Shown here: in pieces, positions 19,793-30,446 of the stretch | Numbering within the stretch: the first letter of the stretch is position 1 | How the letters are laid out: each line of letters opens with the position of its first letter | NCBI RefSeq assembly: GCF_015689195.1 | Contig: NZ_CP065044.1 | Coordinates: 1,674,001-1,738,000, forward strand | From: Pectobacterium aroidearum | GTDB taxonomy: Bacteria; Pseudomonadota; Gammaproteobacteria; Enterobacterales; Enterobacteriaceae | Reading direction: 5' to 3' | DNA: 64,000 bases | Made by a program: the position numbers and the translations under genes | Notes under the pieces: model-generated | What the model was told of the DNA's origin: nothing | Seen by the model: the letters and a program-made list of their open reading frames with translations, nothing else | The model's database searches: none

Positions 19793-22519
19793 ATGGCTAC
19801 TATTCATGTAGACGGCAAAGAGTATGAAGTAAACGGAGCAGACAACCTTCTGGAAGCTTGCCTGACTCTGGGACTTGATATTCCTTACTTTTGCTGGCAC
19901 CCCGCGCTCGGGAGCGTCGGATCCTGCCGCCTCTGTGCGGTAAAACAGTATCAAAACGCGGAAGACACCCGCGGTCGTCTGGTGATGTCTTGTATGACAC
20001 CAGCAACCGAAGGAACGTTCATCGCGATTGAAGATGAAGAAGCGAAACTATTCCGTAAGACGATAGTTGAGTTTCTGATGACCAACCACCCGCACGATTG
20101 CCCGGTGTGTGAGGAAGGCGGTAACTGTCATTTGCAGGATATGACGGTCATGACGGGGCAGAACTTCCGTCGTTATCGCTTCACCAAGCGTACTCACCGC
20201 AATCAGGATCTCGGCCCATTCATTTCTCATGAAATGAACCGCTGTATCGCGTGTTATCGCTGCGTGCGTTACTACAAAGACTATGCGGATGGCAAAGATC
20301 TCGGCGTTTACGGCGCGCATGACAACGTCTATTTCGGTCGCCCGGAAGATGGCACGCTGGAAAGCGAATTCTCCGGTAACCTGGTTGAAGTGTGTCCTAC
20401 CGGTGTCTTCACCGATAAAACGCACTCCGAGCGCTATAACCGTAAATGGGATATGCAGTTTGCACCGAGCGTCTGCCAACAGTGCAGCATCGGTTGTAAT
20501 ACCAGCCCCGGTGAACGTTATGGCGAACTGCGTCGTATCGAAAACCGTTTTAACGGTAGCGTAAACCACTATTTCCTGTGTGACCGCGGCCGTTTTGGCT
20601 ACGGCTATGTTAATCAGAAAGACCGTCCAAACCAGCCGCTGCAACGTCGCGGTGATGATTGGATCGCGCTGAATGCCGATCAGGCTCTGCAAGGTGCGGC
20701 GGATGTGCTGCGTCAAGCGAAGAAAACGATCGGTATCGGTTCGCCGCGTGCCAGCATCGAAAGCAACTTCGCTTTGCGTGAGCTGGTAGGGGCAGAGAAC
20801 TTCTACACTGGTATTGCGCAGGAAGAACAAAATCGTCTGCAACTGATCCTGAAAGTGCTGCGCGAAAGTGGTGTGAGAACGCCAGCGCTGCGTGAGATCG
20901 AAGGCTACGATGCGGTTCTGATTCTGGGTGAAGACTTGACGCAGACGGGAGCGCGTATCGCACTGGCCGTTCGTCAAGCCGTTAAAGGCAAAGCCCGTGA
21001 AATGGCAGCAGCGCAGAAAGTGGCTGACTGGCAGATCGCGGCGATCATGAACATTGGTCAACACGCCAAGCACCCACTCTTTGTCACTAACGTAGACAGC
21101 ACTCGTCTGGACGACATCGCAGCATGGAACTACCGTGCGCCAGTTGCCGATCAGGCGCGTCTTGGTTTTGCTATTGCACACGGTCTGGATAGCAGTGCTC
21201 CAGCGGTTACCGATCTGGCTGCGGGTCTTGACCAGAAAGTCGATATCATCGTACAGGCGCTGGCCGGTGCGAAAAAACCGCTCATCATTTCCGGCACCAA
21301 TGCTGGCAGCGAAGACGTGATCGCCGCGGCGGCAAACGTTGCTAAAGCGCTAAAGAATCGTGGTTCTGACGTCGGTATTACCTTTGTTGCACCTGCTGCG
21401 AATAGCATCGGGCTGTCAATCATGGGTGGCGGTTCGCTGGATGATGCGCTGGCGCAGTTGGAAAACGGCGAAGCCGACAGCGTGGTTGTGCTGGAGAACG
21501 ATCTCTACCGCCATGCTCCAATTGCTCGCGTTGATGCTGCGCTGGAAAAAGCGGAAAACCTGATTGTGGTTGACCACCAGCGTACTCGCATCATGGACAA
21601 GGCCAACATCATTCTGTCCGCTGCCAGCTTCGCTGAAAGCGACGGTACGCTGATTAATCAGGAAGGCCGCGCGCAGCGTTTCTTCCAGGTTTATGATCCA
21701 ACGTACTACAACGACAAAGTCGTAATGCTGGAAAGCTGGCGCTGGCTGCACTCGCTGTATATCACTTACAACAGCCGTCAGGTTGACTGGACGCAGTTGG
21801 ATAATGTGATTGATGCGTGTGTTGCGGCACTGCCACAGCTGGCGGCGATCAAAGATGCTGCGCCGGACGCCTCGTTCCGTATTCGTGGTCAGAAACTGTC
21901 GCGTTCACCGATTCGTTCCAGTGGCCGTACTGCGATGCGTGCCAATATCAGCGTGCATGAACCGCGCCAGCCCGTCGATAAAGACACCATGTTCGCCTTC
22001 TCAATGGAAGGGAACAACAGTCCGACAGCCAATCGTCAGCAGATTCCGTTTGCCTGGGCACCAGGCTGGAACTCACCGCAAGCCTGGAACAAATTCCAGG
22101 ATGAAGTGGGCGGACATTTGCGTCATGGCGATCCCGGTGTGCGTATGATCGAAGCCGGAGAAGGTTCACTGGCATATTTCGACAACATCCCTGCGGCTTT
22201 CGTCCCACAAGCGGGTCAATGGCGCGTTGCGCCGTATTATCACTTGTTTGGCAGTGATGAAATGTCACAGCGTTCCGACGTGATTCAGCAGCGTATGCCA
22301 GAGCCTTACGTGATGGTAAACCCGGCTGATGCGGCAACGCTGGGTGTGAACGCCGGTACATTGCTGGAGCTGACCTGTGCAGGACAAACGCTACGTCTGC
22401 CACTGCGCTTAAGTGCGGAATTGAGTCAGGGACAGGTTGGTTTACCGCTGGGCTTGCCGGGTATTGCACCGGTGCTGGCGGGTGCAACCGTTGAAAATCT
22501 GCGGGAGGCCGCACAATGA
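19793..22519 (+). CDS. nuoG: NADH-quinone oxidoreductase subunit G
   Basis: A 908-residue iron-sulfur subunit. The first 220 residues hold the N1b [2Fe-2S] set ([23 protein letters not shown]), the HxxxCxxC site [14 protein letters not shown] for N5, and the [11 protein letters not shown] plus CPTG set for N4. CQQCSIGCN near residue 230 with a later cysteine binds N7. The remainder is a degenerate molybdopterin-oxidoreductase domain. ATG 19793 (MATIHVDG) is chosen; ATG 19784 ([11 protein letters not shown]), which resembles the E. coli start, is equally possible. It overlaps nuoH by four bases. Confidence 0.95.
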   Translation: MATIHVDGKEYEVNGADNLLEACLTLGLDIPYFCWHPALGSVGSCRLCAVKQYQNAEDTRGRLVMSCMTPATEGTFIAIEDEEAKLFRKTIVEFLMTNHPHDCPVCEEGGNCHLQDMTVMTGQNFRRYRFTKRTHRNQDLGPFISHEMNRCIACYRCVRYYKDYADGKDLGVYGAHDNVYFGRPEDGTLESEFSGNLVEVCPTGVFTDKTHSERYNRKWDMQFAPSVCQQCSIGCNTSPGERYGELRRIENRFNGSVNHYFLCDRGRFGYGYVNQKDRPNQPLQRRGDDWIALNADQALQGAADVLRQAKKTIGIGSPRASIESNFALRELVGAENFYTGIAQEEQNRLQLILKVLRESGVRTPALREIEGYDAVLILGEDLTQTGARIALAVRQAVKGKAREMAAAQKVADWQIAAIMNIGQHAKHPLFVTNVDSTRLDDIAAWNYRAPVADQARLGFAIAHGLDSSAPAVTDLAAGLDQKVDIIVQALAGAKKPLIISGTNAGSEDVIAAAANVAKALKNRGSDVGITFVAPAANSIGLSIMGGGSLDDALAQLENGEADSVVVLENDLYRHAPIARVDAALEKAENLIVVDHQRTRIMDKANIILSAASFAESDGTLINQEGRAQRFFQVYDPTYYNDKVVMLESWRWLHSLYITYNSRQVDWTQLDNVIDACVAALPQLAAIKDAAPDASFRIRGQKLSRSPIRSSGRTAMRANISVHEPRQPVDKDTMFAFSMEGNNSPTANRQQIPFAWAPGWNSPQAWNKFQDEVGGHLRHGDPGVRMIEAGEGSLAYFDNIPAAFVPQAGQWRVAPYYHLFGSDEMSQRSDVIQQRMPEPYVMVNPADAATLGVNAGTLLELTCAGQTLRLPLRLSAELSQGQVGLPLGLPGIAPVLAGATVENLREAAQ

Positions 22520-23490
22520 GTTGGTTAACACCGGAATTAACCGAGATTCTGATCACCGTCGGAAAAGCGATCGTGATTCTGCTGGTTGTGGTGACCTGTG
22601 GCGCATTCATGAGTATGGGTGAACGTCGACTGCTCGGTCTCTTCCAGGGACGTTATGGACCAAACCGGGTAGGTTGGGGCGGTTCATTACAGCTTGTCGC
22701 TGACATGATCAAAATGTTCTTCAAAGAAGACTGGGTGCCGAACTTTACCGATAAGGTGATCTTCACGTTGGCACCGATGATCGCGTTCACGTCAATGCTG
22801 ATTGCCTTTGCGATTGTGCCGATCACGCCAACCTGGGGTGTCGCCGATCTGAACATCGGGATCCTGTTCTTCCTGATGATGGCGGGTTTAGCAGTTTACG
22901 CAGTGCTGTTTGCCGGTTGGGCGAGTAACAACAAATACTCGCTGCTGGGGGCGGTACGTGCTTCTGCGCAGACCGTGAGCTACGAAGTGTTCATCGGCCT
23001 GTCGCTGATGGGCGTTGTTGCTCAGGCGGGCTCGTTCAACATGCGTGACATCGTCGATTCTCAGGAACACCTGTGGAACGTTATCCCGCAGTTCTTCGGC
23101 TTTATTACATTTGCCATTGCAGGCGTGGCGGTGTGTCACCGTCACCCGTTTGACCAGCCTGAAGCTGAACAGGAAATTGCCGATGGTTACCACATTGAAT
23201 ATTCCGGTATGAAATTCGGTCTGTTCTTTGTCGGGGAATACATCGGGATCGTTACGGTTTCTGCGCTGATGGTGACGCTGTTCTTCGGCGGCTGGCATGG
23301 TCCAATCCTACCTCCATTTGTCTGGTTTGCGCTGAAAACGGGCTTTTTCATGATGATGTTCATCCTGATTCGTGCTTCGTTACCCCGTCCGCGTTATGAC
23401 CAGGTGATGTCTTTCGGTTGGAAAGTCTGTCTGCCGATAACGCTTTTGAATCTGCTGGCGACAGCGGCCGTCATTTTGTACAACGCTTAA
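22516..23490 (+). CDS. nuoH: NADH-quinone oxidoreductase subunit H
   Basis: A 324-residue, eight-helix membrane subunit that forms the junction between the peripheral and membrane arms and part of the quinone channel. Family motifs are [19 protein letters not shown] near residue 35 and [19 protein letters not shown] near 210, the latter being the acidic loop facing the quinone site. The length matches E. coli NuoH (325 aa). Confidence 0.97.
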   Translation: MSWLTPELTEILITVGKAIVILLVVVTCGAFMSMGERRLLGLFQGRYGPNRVGWGGSLQLVADMIKMFFKEDWVPNFTDKVIFTLAPMIAFTSMLIAFAIVPITPTWGVADLNIGILFFLMMAGLAVYAVLFAGWASNNKYSLLGAVRASAQTVSYEVFIGLSLMGVVAQAGSFNMRDIVDSQEHLWNVIPQFFGFITFAIAGVAVCHRHPFDQPEAEQEIADGYHIEYSGMKFGLFFVGEYIGIVTVSALMVTLFFGGWHGPILPPFVWFALKTGFFMMMFILIRASLPRPRYDQVMSFGWKVCLPITLLNLLATAAVILYNA

Positions 23491-23507
23491 GAAGGGGTGA
23501 ATAAACC

Positions 23508-24050
23508 ATGACATTGAAAGACTTAGTGGTTGGTTTCGGCACCCAGATACGCAGTATCTGTATGGTGGGTTCGAATGCTTTCAAGAAGCGCGAAACCAGA
23601 ATGTATCCCGAAGAGCCTGTGAATCCACCGCCGCGTTACCGTGGTCGTATCGTGCTGACGCGCGATCCTGATGGTGAAGAGCGTTGCGTTGCCTGCAACC
23701 TGTGTGCGGTGGCCTGTCCGGTTGGCTGTATCTCGTTGCAGAAAGCGGAAACCAAAGATGGTCGCTGGTATCCCGAGTTCTTCCGCGTCAACTTCTCACG
23801 CTGCATTTTCTGTGGCTTCTGCGAAGAGGCGTGCCCGACAACCGCTATCCAGCTGACGCCGGATTTCGAAATGGGCGATTACAAACGTCAGGATCTGGTG
23901 TACGAGAAAGAAGATCTGCTGATATCGGGGCCGGGTAAATATCCGGAATACAATTTCTACCGGATGGCTGGTATGGCAATCGATGGGAAAGACAAAGGCG
24001 AAGCGGAAAACGAAGCCAAACCTATTGATGTCAAAGGCCTGTTGCCCTAA
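23508..24050 (+). CDS. nuoI: NADH-quinone oxidoreductase subunit I
   Basis: A 180-residue ferredoxin-like subunit with two [4Fe-4S] clusters (N6a, N6b). The two CxxCxxCxxxCP motifs are [14 protein letters not shown] near residue 60 and [15 protein letters not shown] near 99. It relays electrons from the N-module to N2 in NuoB. The N-terminal amphipathic segment anchors it to the membrane arm. The length equals that of E. coli NuoI. Confidence 0.97.
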   Translation: MTLKDLVVGFGTQIRSICMVGSNAFKKRETRMYPEEPVNPPPRYRGRIVLTRDPDGEERCVACNLCAVACPVGCISLQKAETKDGRWYPEFFRVNFSRCIFCGFCEEACPTTAIQLTPDFEMGDYKRQDLVYEKEDLLISGPGKYPEYNFYRMAGMAIDGKDKGEAENEAKPIDVKGLLP

Positions 24051-24059
24051 GGAGCTAGC

Positions 24060-24620
24060 ATGGAATTCGCTTTTTATACCACAGGTTTGATTGCGATATT
24101 GGCGACATTGCGCGTCATTACGCATACCAACCCTGTGCATGCACTGTTGTATATGGTCACCTCGCTTATGGCGATTGCGGGCGTCTTTTTCTCGCTCGGG
24201 GCTAATTTTGCCGGTGCGCTGAGTATCATCGTCTATGCGGGCGCCATCATGGTGCTGTTTGTGTTCGTCGTCATGATGCTCAACCTCGGCAACTCCGTGG
24301 AAGAACAAGAGCGGAATTGGCTGAAACCCAGCGCTTGGGTTGGGCCTGGCATTCTCTCTCTGGCGCTGCTGGTCATTGTCGTCAATGCAATCCTCAGCTT
24401 GAAAGAGCAGGGCATCACTGGCACGCCTGTTGAGGCGAAAGCCGTGGGTATCAGCCTGTTTGGGCCTTATGTTCTGGCCGTTGAATTAGCGTCAATGCTG
24501 TTGCTGGCGGGATTGGTTGTCGCTTTCCACATTGGTCGTGAAGATAAACGTGGTGACGTTGTCAGTAAAGAAGGCGCGAACCAGGACGTTGAGAAGAAAA
24601 TAACGGGGGAACGCGCATGA
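24060..24620 (+). CDS. nuoJ: NADH-quinone oxidoreductase subunit J
   Basis: A 186-residue membrane subunit with five predicted helices. It shows the conserved glycine-rich helix [18 protein letters not shown] near residue 60, the pi-bulge helix involved in coupling quinone reduction to proton pumping. A short charged C terminus ([16 protein letters not shown]) is cytoplasmic. It overlaps nuoK by four bases. ATG 24060 follows AAGGAG. Confidence 0.96.
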
Positions 24621-24919
24621 TTCCGTTACAACATGGGTTGATTTTAGCCGCTATCCTGTTTGTTCTAGGGCTGACTGGTCTGTTAATTCGTCGTAACCTG
24701 CTGTTTATGTTGATTAGTCTTGAAATTATGATCAACGCTGCCGCGCTGGCATTTGTCGTCGCGGGAAGTTACTGGCAGCAGCCGGATGGTCAGGTGATGT
24801 ACATTCTGGCGATTACGCTGGCAGCGGCTGAGGCCAGTATTGGTCTGGCGCTGTTGTTACAGATGTATCGTCGTCGTCAGACCCTGAATATTGATACAGT
24901 CAGTGAGATGCGCGGATGA
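24617..24919 (+). CDS. nuoK: NADH-quinone oxidoreductase subunit K
   Basis: A 100-residue, three-helix membrane subunit, exactly the usual size and related to MrpC-type antiporter subunits. Two conserved membrane glutamates are visible, in [13 protein letters not shown] near residue 36 and in [12 protein letters not shown] near 72; both are needed for proton pumping in E. coli. It overlaps its neighbours nuoJ and nuoL by four bases each. Confidence 0.97.
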
Positions 24920-26763
24920 ACTTACTCTATTTAACAATACTCTTCCCGCTGCTCGGCTTTCTGTTGCTGGCATTTTCCCGCGGTCGCTGGTCGGAAAATA
25001 CGTCCGCGACCGTCGGTGTTGGCTCGATTGGTCTGGCAGCGTTGGTTACCTCTTGGGTTGTGGTCGATTTCATGGGCCAACAGCACGGCGGCGTCACCTT
25101 CTTTAATCAGCATTTGTGGACATGGATGGCCGTGGGTAATTTCGACATCAGCGTAACGCTGACGCTCGATGGTCTTGCGGTGACGATGCTGTCCGTGGTT
25201 ACGGGCGTCGGCTTCTTTATTCACCTGTTTGCTTCCTGGTACATGCGTGGGGAAGAGGGATATTCTCGTTTCTTCGCCTACACCAACCTGTTTATCGCGA
25301 GTATGGTCGTTCTGGTACTGGCAGATAACCTGTTGCTGATGTATCTCGGTTGGGAAGGGGTGGGGCTGTGCAGTTACCTGCTGATCGGTTTCTACTACAC
25401 CAATCCGAAGAACGGCGCGGCGGCAATGAAGGCTTTCATCGTTACGCGTGTAGGTGACGTCTTCCTGGCTTTTGCTCTGTTCATCCTTTACAAAGAATTG
25501 GGTACGCTCAACTTCCGCGAGCTGATGGTATTAGCACCGCAGAAATTGGCTGAAGGTTCACCGGAAATCACCTGGGCTACGCTGATGTTACTGGGTGGTG
25601 CGGTCGGTAAATCTGCACAGCTGCCGCTGCAAACCTGGCTGGCGGATGCGATGGCTGGCCCAACGCCGGTCTCTGCACTGATCCACGCCGCTACGATGGT
25701 TACCGCAGGTGTTTACCTGATTGCACGTACCAATGGCCTGTTCCTGATGGCGCCGGATGTCCTGCATCTGGTGGGTATTGTGGGTGCGGTAACGCTGGTG
25801 CTGGCGGGGTTTGCCGCTCTGGTGCAAACCGACATCAAACGCGTGCTGGCCTATTCCACCATGAGCCAGATTGGCTACATGTTCCTGGCGCTGGGCGTTC
25901 AGGCATGGGATGCCGCGATTTTCCATCTGATGACGCATGCGTTCTTTAAAGCGCTGCTGTTCCTCTCTTCTGGTTCGGTCATTCTGGCCTGCCACCACGA
26001 GCAGAACATCTTCAAGATGGGCGGCCTGCGTAAAACGATTCCGCTGGTTTATGTCTGCTTCCTGGTTGGGGGCGCGGCGCTGGCTGCACTGCCGCTGGTT
26101 ACCGCAGGCTTCTTCAGTAAAGACGAGATTCTGGCTGGCGCATGGGCCAATGGTCACATCAATCTGATGGTGGCTGGATTGGTCGGTGCCTTCATGACCT
26201 CGCTGTATACGTTCCGTATGATTTTCATCGTGTTCCACGGTGAAGAGAAAACCAAAGCGCATGCAGGAAAAGGCATTTCTCACCACTTACCGCTGGTTGT
26301 GCTGATGGTTCTGTCCACCTTTATTGGTGCGATGATTGTTCCGCCGTTGCACGGTGTGTTGCCGGCGACGACTGAGCTTGAACACGGCCAGTTGATGACG
26401 CTGGAAATTACCTCTGGCGTGGTGGCGATTGCCGGTATTCTGCTTGCTGCTGTGCTGTGGCTGGGTAAACGTCAGGCGGTGAGCAGCATCGCGAAGAGTG
26501 CTCCGGGTCGTTTCTTCTCGACCTGGTGGTTCCACGCGTGGGGCTTCGACTGGTTGTACGACCATGTCTTTGTTAAACCGTATCTGGCTATCGCGAAGCT
26601 GTTGCAGCGTGATCCGTTAAATGGGCTGATGACCATCCCGGCTACGATTACCCGTTGGGGTAACCGTGGGCTGGCACTCAGTGCGAATGGTCAATTGCGC
26701 TGGTACGTTGCTTCTATGGGCTTTGGTGCCGTGCTGGTGCTGGCCTTGTTGCTGCTGGTGTAA
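24916..26763 (+). CDS. nuoL: NADH-quinone oxidoreductase subunit L
   Basis: A 615-residue antiporter-like proton-pumping subunit at the distal end of the membrane arm (E. coli 613 aa). Motifs include [19 protein letters not shown] near residue 140, holding the key membrane glutamate, [23 protein letters not shown] near 230 with the conserved lysine, and [17 protein letters not shown] near 335. The C terminus supplies the long lateral helix. A 100-bp spacer with a hairpin (26788-26800 with 26808-26819) separates it from nuoM. Confidence 0.97.
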
Positions 26764-26863
26764 CGCGGCATCCGGTAACGTATGAAAGGCAGGGCATTCC
26801 GCAGAGAGGGATGCCCGCCACGGCAAGTTTTCAGATTTCTTTAATTTAGGGACACAAAACGCC

Positions 26864-28399
26864 ATGCTACTACCTTGGCTAATTCTTCTCCCCTTTATCG
26901 GCGGTCTGCTGTGCTGGCAGTTAGAGCGTTTTGGTACGAAAGTACCGCGCTGGATAGCGTTGATTGCAATGGGGCTGACACTCGCACTGTCTCTGCAACT
27001 GTGGTTGCAAGGCGGTTACTCACTGACCGCGCCGACAGGCGTGCCACAATGGCAATCCGAGTTTTATGTGCCGTGGATCCCGCGCTTCGGCATCGGTATC
27101 CATCTTGCATTGGACGGCCTGTCGCTGCTGATGGTGGTGCTGACGGGGTTGCTGGGCGTGTTGGCAATCCTCTGTTCCTGGAATGAAATTCAGCGCTATC
27201 AGGGCTTCTTCCACCTGAACCTGCTGTGGATTCTGGGCGGCGTTATCGGTGTGTTCCTTGCCATCGACATGTTCCTGTTCTTCTTCTTCTGGGAAATGAT
27301 GCTGGTACCAATGTACTTCCTGATTGCACTGTGGGGGCATAAAGGCTCTGACGGTAAAACCAGAATTACGGCGGCGACCAAGTTCTTCATTTATACCCAG
27401 GCAAGTGGCCTGATCATGTTGATTGCGATTCTGGCGCTGGTCTTTGTGCATCACAATGCCACCGGTGTCTGGACGTTCAACTATGAAGACCTGCTGAAGA
27501 CGCCGATGTCGTATGGTGTTGAATATCTGCTGATGCTGGGCTTCTTCATCGCGTTTGCTGTAAAAATGCCTGTTGTGCCGTTGCACGGCTGGCTGCCGGA
27601 TGCACACAGCCAGGCGCCAACCGCAGGTTCTGTTGACCTGGCGGGGATCCTGTTGAAAACGGCGGCCTACGGTCTGCTGCGTTTCAGCCTGCCGCTGTTC
27701 CCGAACGCCTCCCATGCCTTTGCACCGATTGCCATGTGGTTGGGTGTGATTGGTATCTTCTACGGTGCCTGGTTGGCGTTTAAACAGACTGACATCAAAC
27801 GCCTGATCGCTTACACCTCGGTGTCCCACATGGGCTTCGTCATGATTGCCATCTATTCCGGTAATCAACTGGCTTATCAGGGCGCAGTGATTCAGATGAT
27901 TGCGCACGGCCTGTCCGCTGCCGGTCTGTTTATTCTGTGCGGTCAACTGTACGAGCGTCTGCATACTCGTGACATGCGTGAAATGGGCGGCCTGTGGGCG
28001 CGTTTGAAATATCTGCCAGCGCTGTCTCTGTTCTTTGCTGTCGCGACGCTGGGGATGCCAGGAACGGGCAACTTTGTTGGCGAATTCATGATTCTGTTCG
28101 GCAGCTATCAGGTTGTGCCGGTGATTACGGTGATCTCAACCTTCGGTCTGGTATTTGCGTCAGTCTACTCACTGATCATGATGCAGCGTGCTTACTACGG
28201 CGCGCCTAAATCTGATGAGCCATTGAAGAGTATGTCGATCCGCGAATTGTCTATCGTGATGCTGTTGGTGGTATTACTGGTGTTGTTAGGGGTTTACCCG
28301 CAACCGATTCTGGATACCTCCAGTGCCGCGATGTCAAATATCCAGCAGTGGTTTATGTCGTCTGCTCCAGATTCAATTATTTCAACAACAAGGCCGTAA
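26864..28399 (+). CDS. nuoM: NADH-quinone oxidoreductase subunit M
   Basis: A 511-residue antiporter-like proton-pumping membrane subunit (E. coli 509 aa). The conserved glutamate lies in FFFFWEMMLVPMYFLIALWG near residue 144 and the lysine in FAVKMPVVPLHGWLPDAHSQAP near 234. SHMGFVMIAIYSGN near 325 is typical of the family. It lies six bases before nuoN. ATG 26864 follows AGGGACAC. Confidence 0.97.
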   Translation: MLLPWLILLPFIGGLLCWQLERFGTKVPRWIALIAMGLTLALSLQLWLQGGYSLTAPTGVPQWQSEFYVPWIPRFGIGIHLALDGLSLLMVVLTGLLGVLAILCSWNEIQRYQGFFHLNLLWILGGVIGVFLAIDMFLFFFFWEMMLVPMYFLIALWGHKGSDGKTRITAATKFFIYTQASGLIMLIAILALVFVHHNATGVWTFNYEDLLKTPMSYGVEYLLMLGFFIAFAVKMPVVPLHGWLPDAHSQAPTAGSVDLAGILLKTAAYGLLRFSLPLFPNASHAFAPIAMWLGVIGIFYGAWLAFKQTDIKRLIAYTSVSHMGFVMIAIYSGNQLAYQGAVIQMIAHGLSAAGLFILCGQLYERLHTRDMREMGGLWARLKYLPALSLFFAVATLGMPGTGNFVGEFMILFGSYQVVPVITVISTFGLVFASVYSLIMMQRAYYGAPKSDEPLKSMSIRELSIVMLLVVLLVLLGVYPQPILDTSSAAMSNIQQWFMSSAPDSIISTTRP

Positions 28400-28405
28400 T
28401 TCGCC

Positions 28406-29863
28406 ATGACAATAACTCTTCAACAACTAATTGCGCTATCGCCGCTGTTGATCGTCGGATTGACGGTAGTGGTTGTGATGCTGTGCATTGCGTGGCGACG
28501 CAACCATTTTGTCAACGCAACCATGACGGTTATCGGCCTGAATATTGCGTTGCTGTCACTGTACTTTGTCGGCCAGGCTGGCCCAACGGACGTGACGCCG
28601 CTGCTGCGTGTTGATGGCTTCTCAATGTTCTATACCGGGCTGGTTCTGCTTGCGAGTCTGGCAACCAGTACGTTTGCCTATCCGTGGCTGCAAGGCTACC
28701 CAGACAATCGCGATGAGTTCTACCTGCTGGTTCTGATTGCTGCGTTGGGTGGAATCCTGCTGTCAAGCGCCAACCATCTGGCGTCGTTGTTCATCGGGAT
28801 TGAACTGCTTTCTCTTCCGCTGTTTGGTCTGGTGGGGTATGCCTTCCGTCAGAAACGTTCGCTGGAAGCCAGTATTAAATACATGCTGCTGTCGGCGGCG
28901 GCGTCTTCCTTCCTGCTGTTTGGTATGGCGCTGATTTATGCTGAATCGGGCGATATGAGTTTTGCCAGCCTCGGTAAGAGCCTGAGCGATCATCAAATCC
29001 ATGAACCACTGCTGCTGGCTGGTCTGGGCATGATGATTGTCGGTCTGGGCTTCAAGCTGTCTCTGGTGCCGTTCCAGCTGTGGACGCCTGATGTGTATCA
29101 AGGGGCGCCTGCGCCAGTCTCTACCTTCCTGGCTACGGCTGGTAAAATTGCGGTTTTCGGTGCAGTAATGCGTTTGTTCCTGTACGCACCGATGGCTGAC
29201 AGCGAGTCTGTCAGAATCGTGCTGGGCGTTATCGCGTTCGCATCGATCCTGTTCGGTAACGTGATGGCGGTATCGCAAACCAATATCAAACGTCTGCTTG
29301 GTTACTCCTCCATCGCGCATCTGGGTTATTTGTTGGTTGCACTTATCGCGGTTCAGAGCCATCAGCTGGCGTTGGAAACTGTCGGCGTGTATCTGGTGGG
29401 TTACCTGTTCAGCAGCTTGGGCGCATTCGGTGTGGTTAGCCTGATGTCCAGCCCGTACCGTGGCCCGGATGCCGATTCGCTGTTCTCTTACCGTGGTTTG
29501 TTCTGGCATAAACCGATCCTGTCCGCGGTGATGACGGTGATGATGCTGTCGCTGGCGGGGATCCCGATGACGCTGGGCTTCTTCGGTAAATTCTATGTGC
29601 TGGCTGTCGGTGTTAATGCTGAACTGTGGTGGTTGACTGGTGCGGTCGTGCTGGGTAGCGCCATTGGTTTGTACTATTACCTGCGCGTGATGGTGAGCCT
29701 GTACCTGACAGCGCCTCAACAGCTACAGCGTGATACGCCAAACAATTGGGCCTTAACTGCGGGCGGCGTGGTGGTACTGATCTCCTCCATCGCAGTGCTG
29801 TTCTTCGGTTTGTATCCGCAGCCGCTTATCTCTCTGGTACAGTTGGCGCAGCCAATGCTGTAA
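28406..29863 (+). CDS. nuoN: NADH-quinone oxidoreductase subunit N
   Basis: A 485-residue antiporter-like membrane subunit, the same length as E. coli NuoN and the last gene of the operon. Visible motifs are [17 protein letters not shown] near residue 130 (membrane glutamate), [22 protein letters not shown] near 217 (lysine) and [14 protein letters not shown] near 305. A strong intrinsic terminator follows 28 bases after its stop. Confidence 0.97.
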   Translation: MTITLQQLIALSPLLIVGLTVVVVMLCIAWRRNHFVNATMTVIGLNIALLSLYFVGQAGPTDVTPLLRVDGFSMFYTGLVLLASLATSTFAYPWLQGYPDNRDEFYLLVLIAALGGILLSSANHLASLFIGIELLSLPLFGLVGYAFRQKRSLEASIKYMLLSAAASSFLLFGMALIYAESGDMSFASLGKSLSDHQIHEPLLLAGLGMMIVGLGFKLSLVPFQLWTPDVYQGAPAPVSTFLATAGKIAVFGAVMRLFLYAPMADSESVRIVLGVIAFASILFGNVMAVSQTNIKRLLGYSSIAHLGYLLVALIAVQSHQLALETVGVYLVGYLFSSLGAFGVVSLMSSPYRGPDADSLFSYRGLFWHKPILSAVMTVMMLSLAGIPMTLGFFGKFYVLAVGVNAELWWLTGAVVLGSAIGLYYYLRVMVSLYLTAPQQLQRDTPNNWALTAGGVVVLISSIAVLFFGLYPQPLISLVQLAQPML

Positions 29864-29891
29864 CCTCCGACAAGAGTCGGGTTGAATGACG

Positions 29892-29925
29892 AAACGCCGT
29901 TGATGAGAATCAACGGCGTTTTTTT
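29892..29925 (+). terminator. nuo operon terminator
   Basis: A 13-bp perfect stem (29892-29904 with 29909-29921) with loop GAGA runs into a seven-T tract (29919-29925). It is 28 bases after nuoN. Confidence 0.95.
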
Positions 29926-30086
29926 ATCAGCAAAATCACCACGTTCTCGCATGGTAGTGAGAGCAGGCAAAATACGTTTTAGGAATGATCTGGTCTGCTG
30001 AAGCCGTAGATGTCAGGAAAAATTGTCTATAGTTAAGAAGGCAACGATTTATAACTATGACTTTTCATAACAGAAGGAAGCACTTT

Positions 30087-30398
30087 ATGGCGGCAACTAA
30101 AAAACAGCCTGAAGAAATTCGTGTTGATGATGATTTAAAACTTCTGTCTGAAACGCTGGATGAAGTACTGCGCTATACGGGCGATCAGGCAGACCAAGCC
30201 TATGTTGATTTGAAGAAGGGAGCGGAAAAAGCGCTGCTGGAAGTTAAAGCCCGCATTGGCGTAACGGACAGCTATTATGCGCGTGCAAAACAGGTGGCCG
30301 ATAAAGCCGATATTTATGTGCATGACAAACCTTGGCACGGTATCGGTATTGGTGCCACCGTCGGCCTGGTGCTGGGATTGCTGCTGGCTAAGCGCTAG
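30087..30398 (+). CDS. elaB: Tail-anchored inner-membrane protein ElaB (DUF883)
   Basis: A 103-residue protein of the ElaB/YqjD/YgaM family. It has an acidic helical N-terminal part (RVDDDLKLLSETLDEVLRYT), a middle helix with SYYARAKQVADKAD, and a single C-terminal transmembrane helix with the family ending KPWHGIGIGATVGLVLGLLL followed by AKR. Relatives are stationary-phase proteins that tether to the inner membrane and associate with ribosomes. ATG 30087 is six bases after GAAGGAAG; a longer frame from 30057 lacks such a site. elaB also lies near nuo in E. coli. Confidence 0.9.
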   Translation: MAATKKQPEEIRVDDDLKLLSETLDEVLRYTGDQADQAYVDLKKGAEKALLEVKARIGVTDSYYARAKQVADKADIYVHDKPWHGIGIGATVGLVLGLLLAKR

Positions 30399-30409
30399 TT
30401 TCTGCCATC

Positions 30410-30433
30410 ATGTAGCGGGATTCCCCGCTACAT
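30410..30433. terminator. Shared hairpin between convergent elaB and treC
   Basis: ATGTAGCGGG (30410-30419) pairs with CCCGCTACAT (30424-30433) with loop ATTC. It lies 12 bases after the elaB stop and 14 after the treC stop on the other strand. T tracts are weak on both sides, so it may serve as a bidirectional terminator or a 3' end stabiliser. Confidence 0.6.
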
Positions 30434-30446
30434 CCTCCGAAATCCT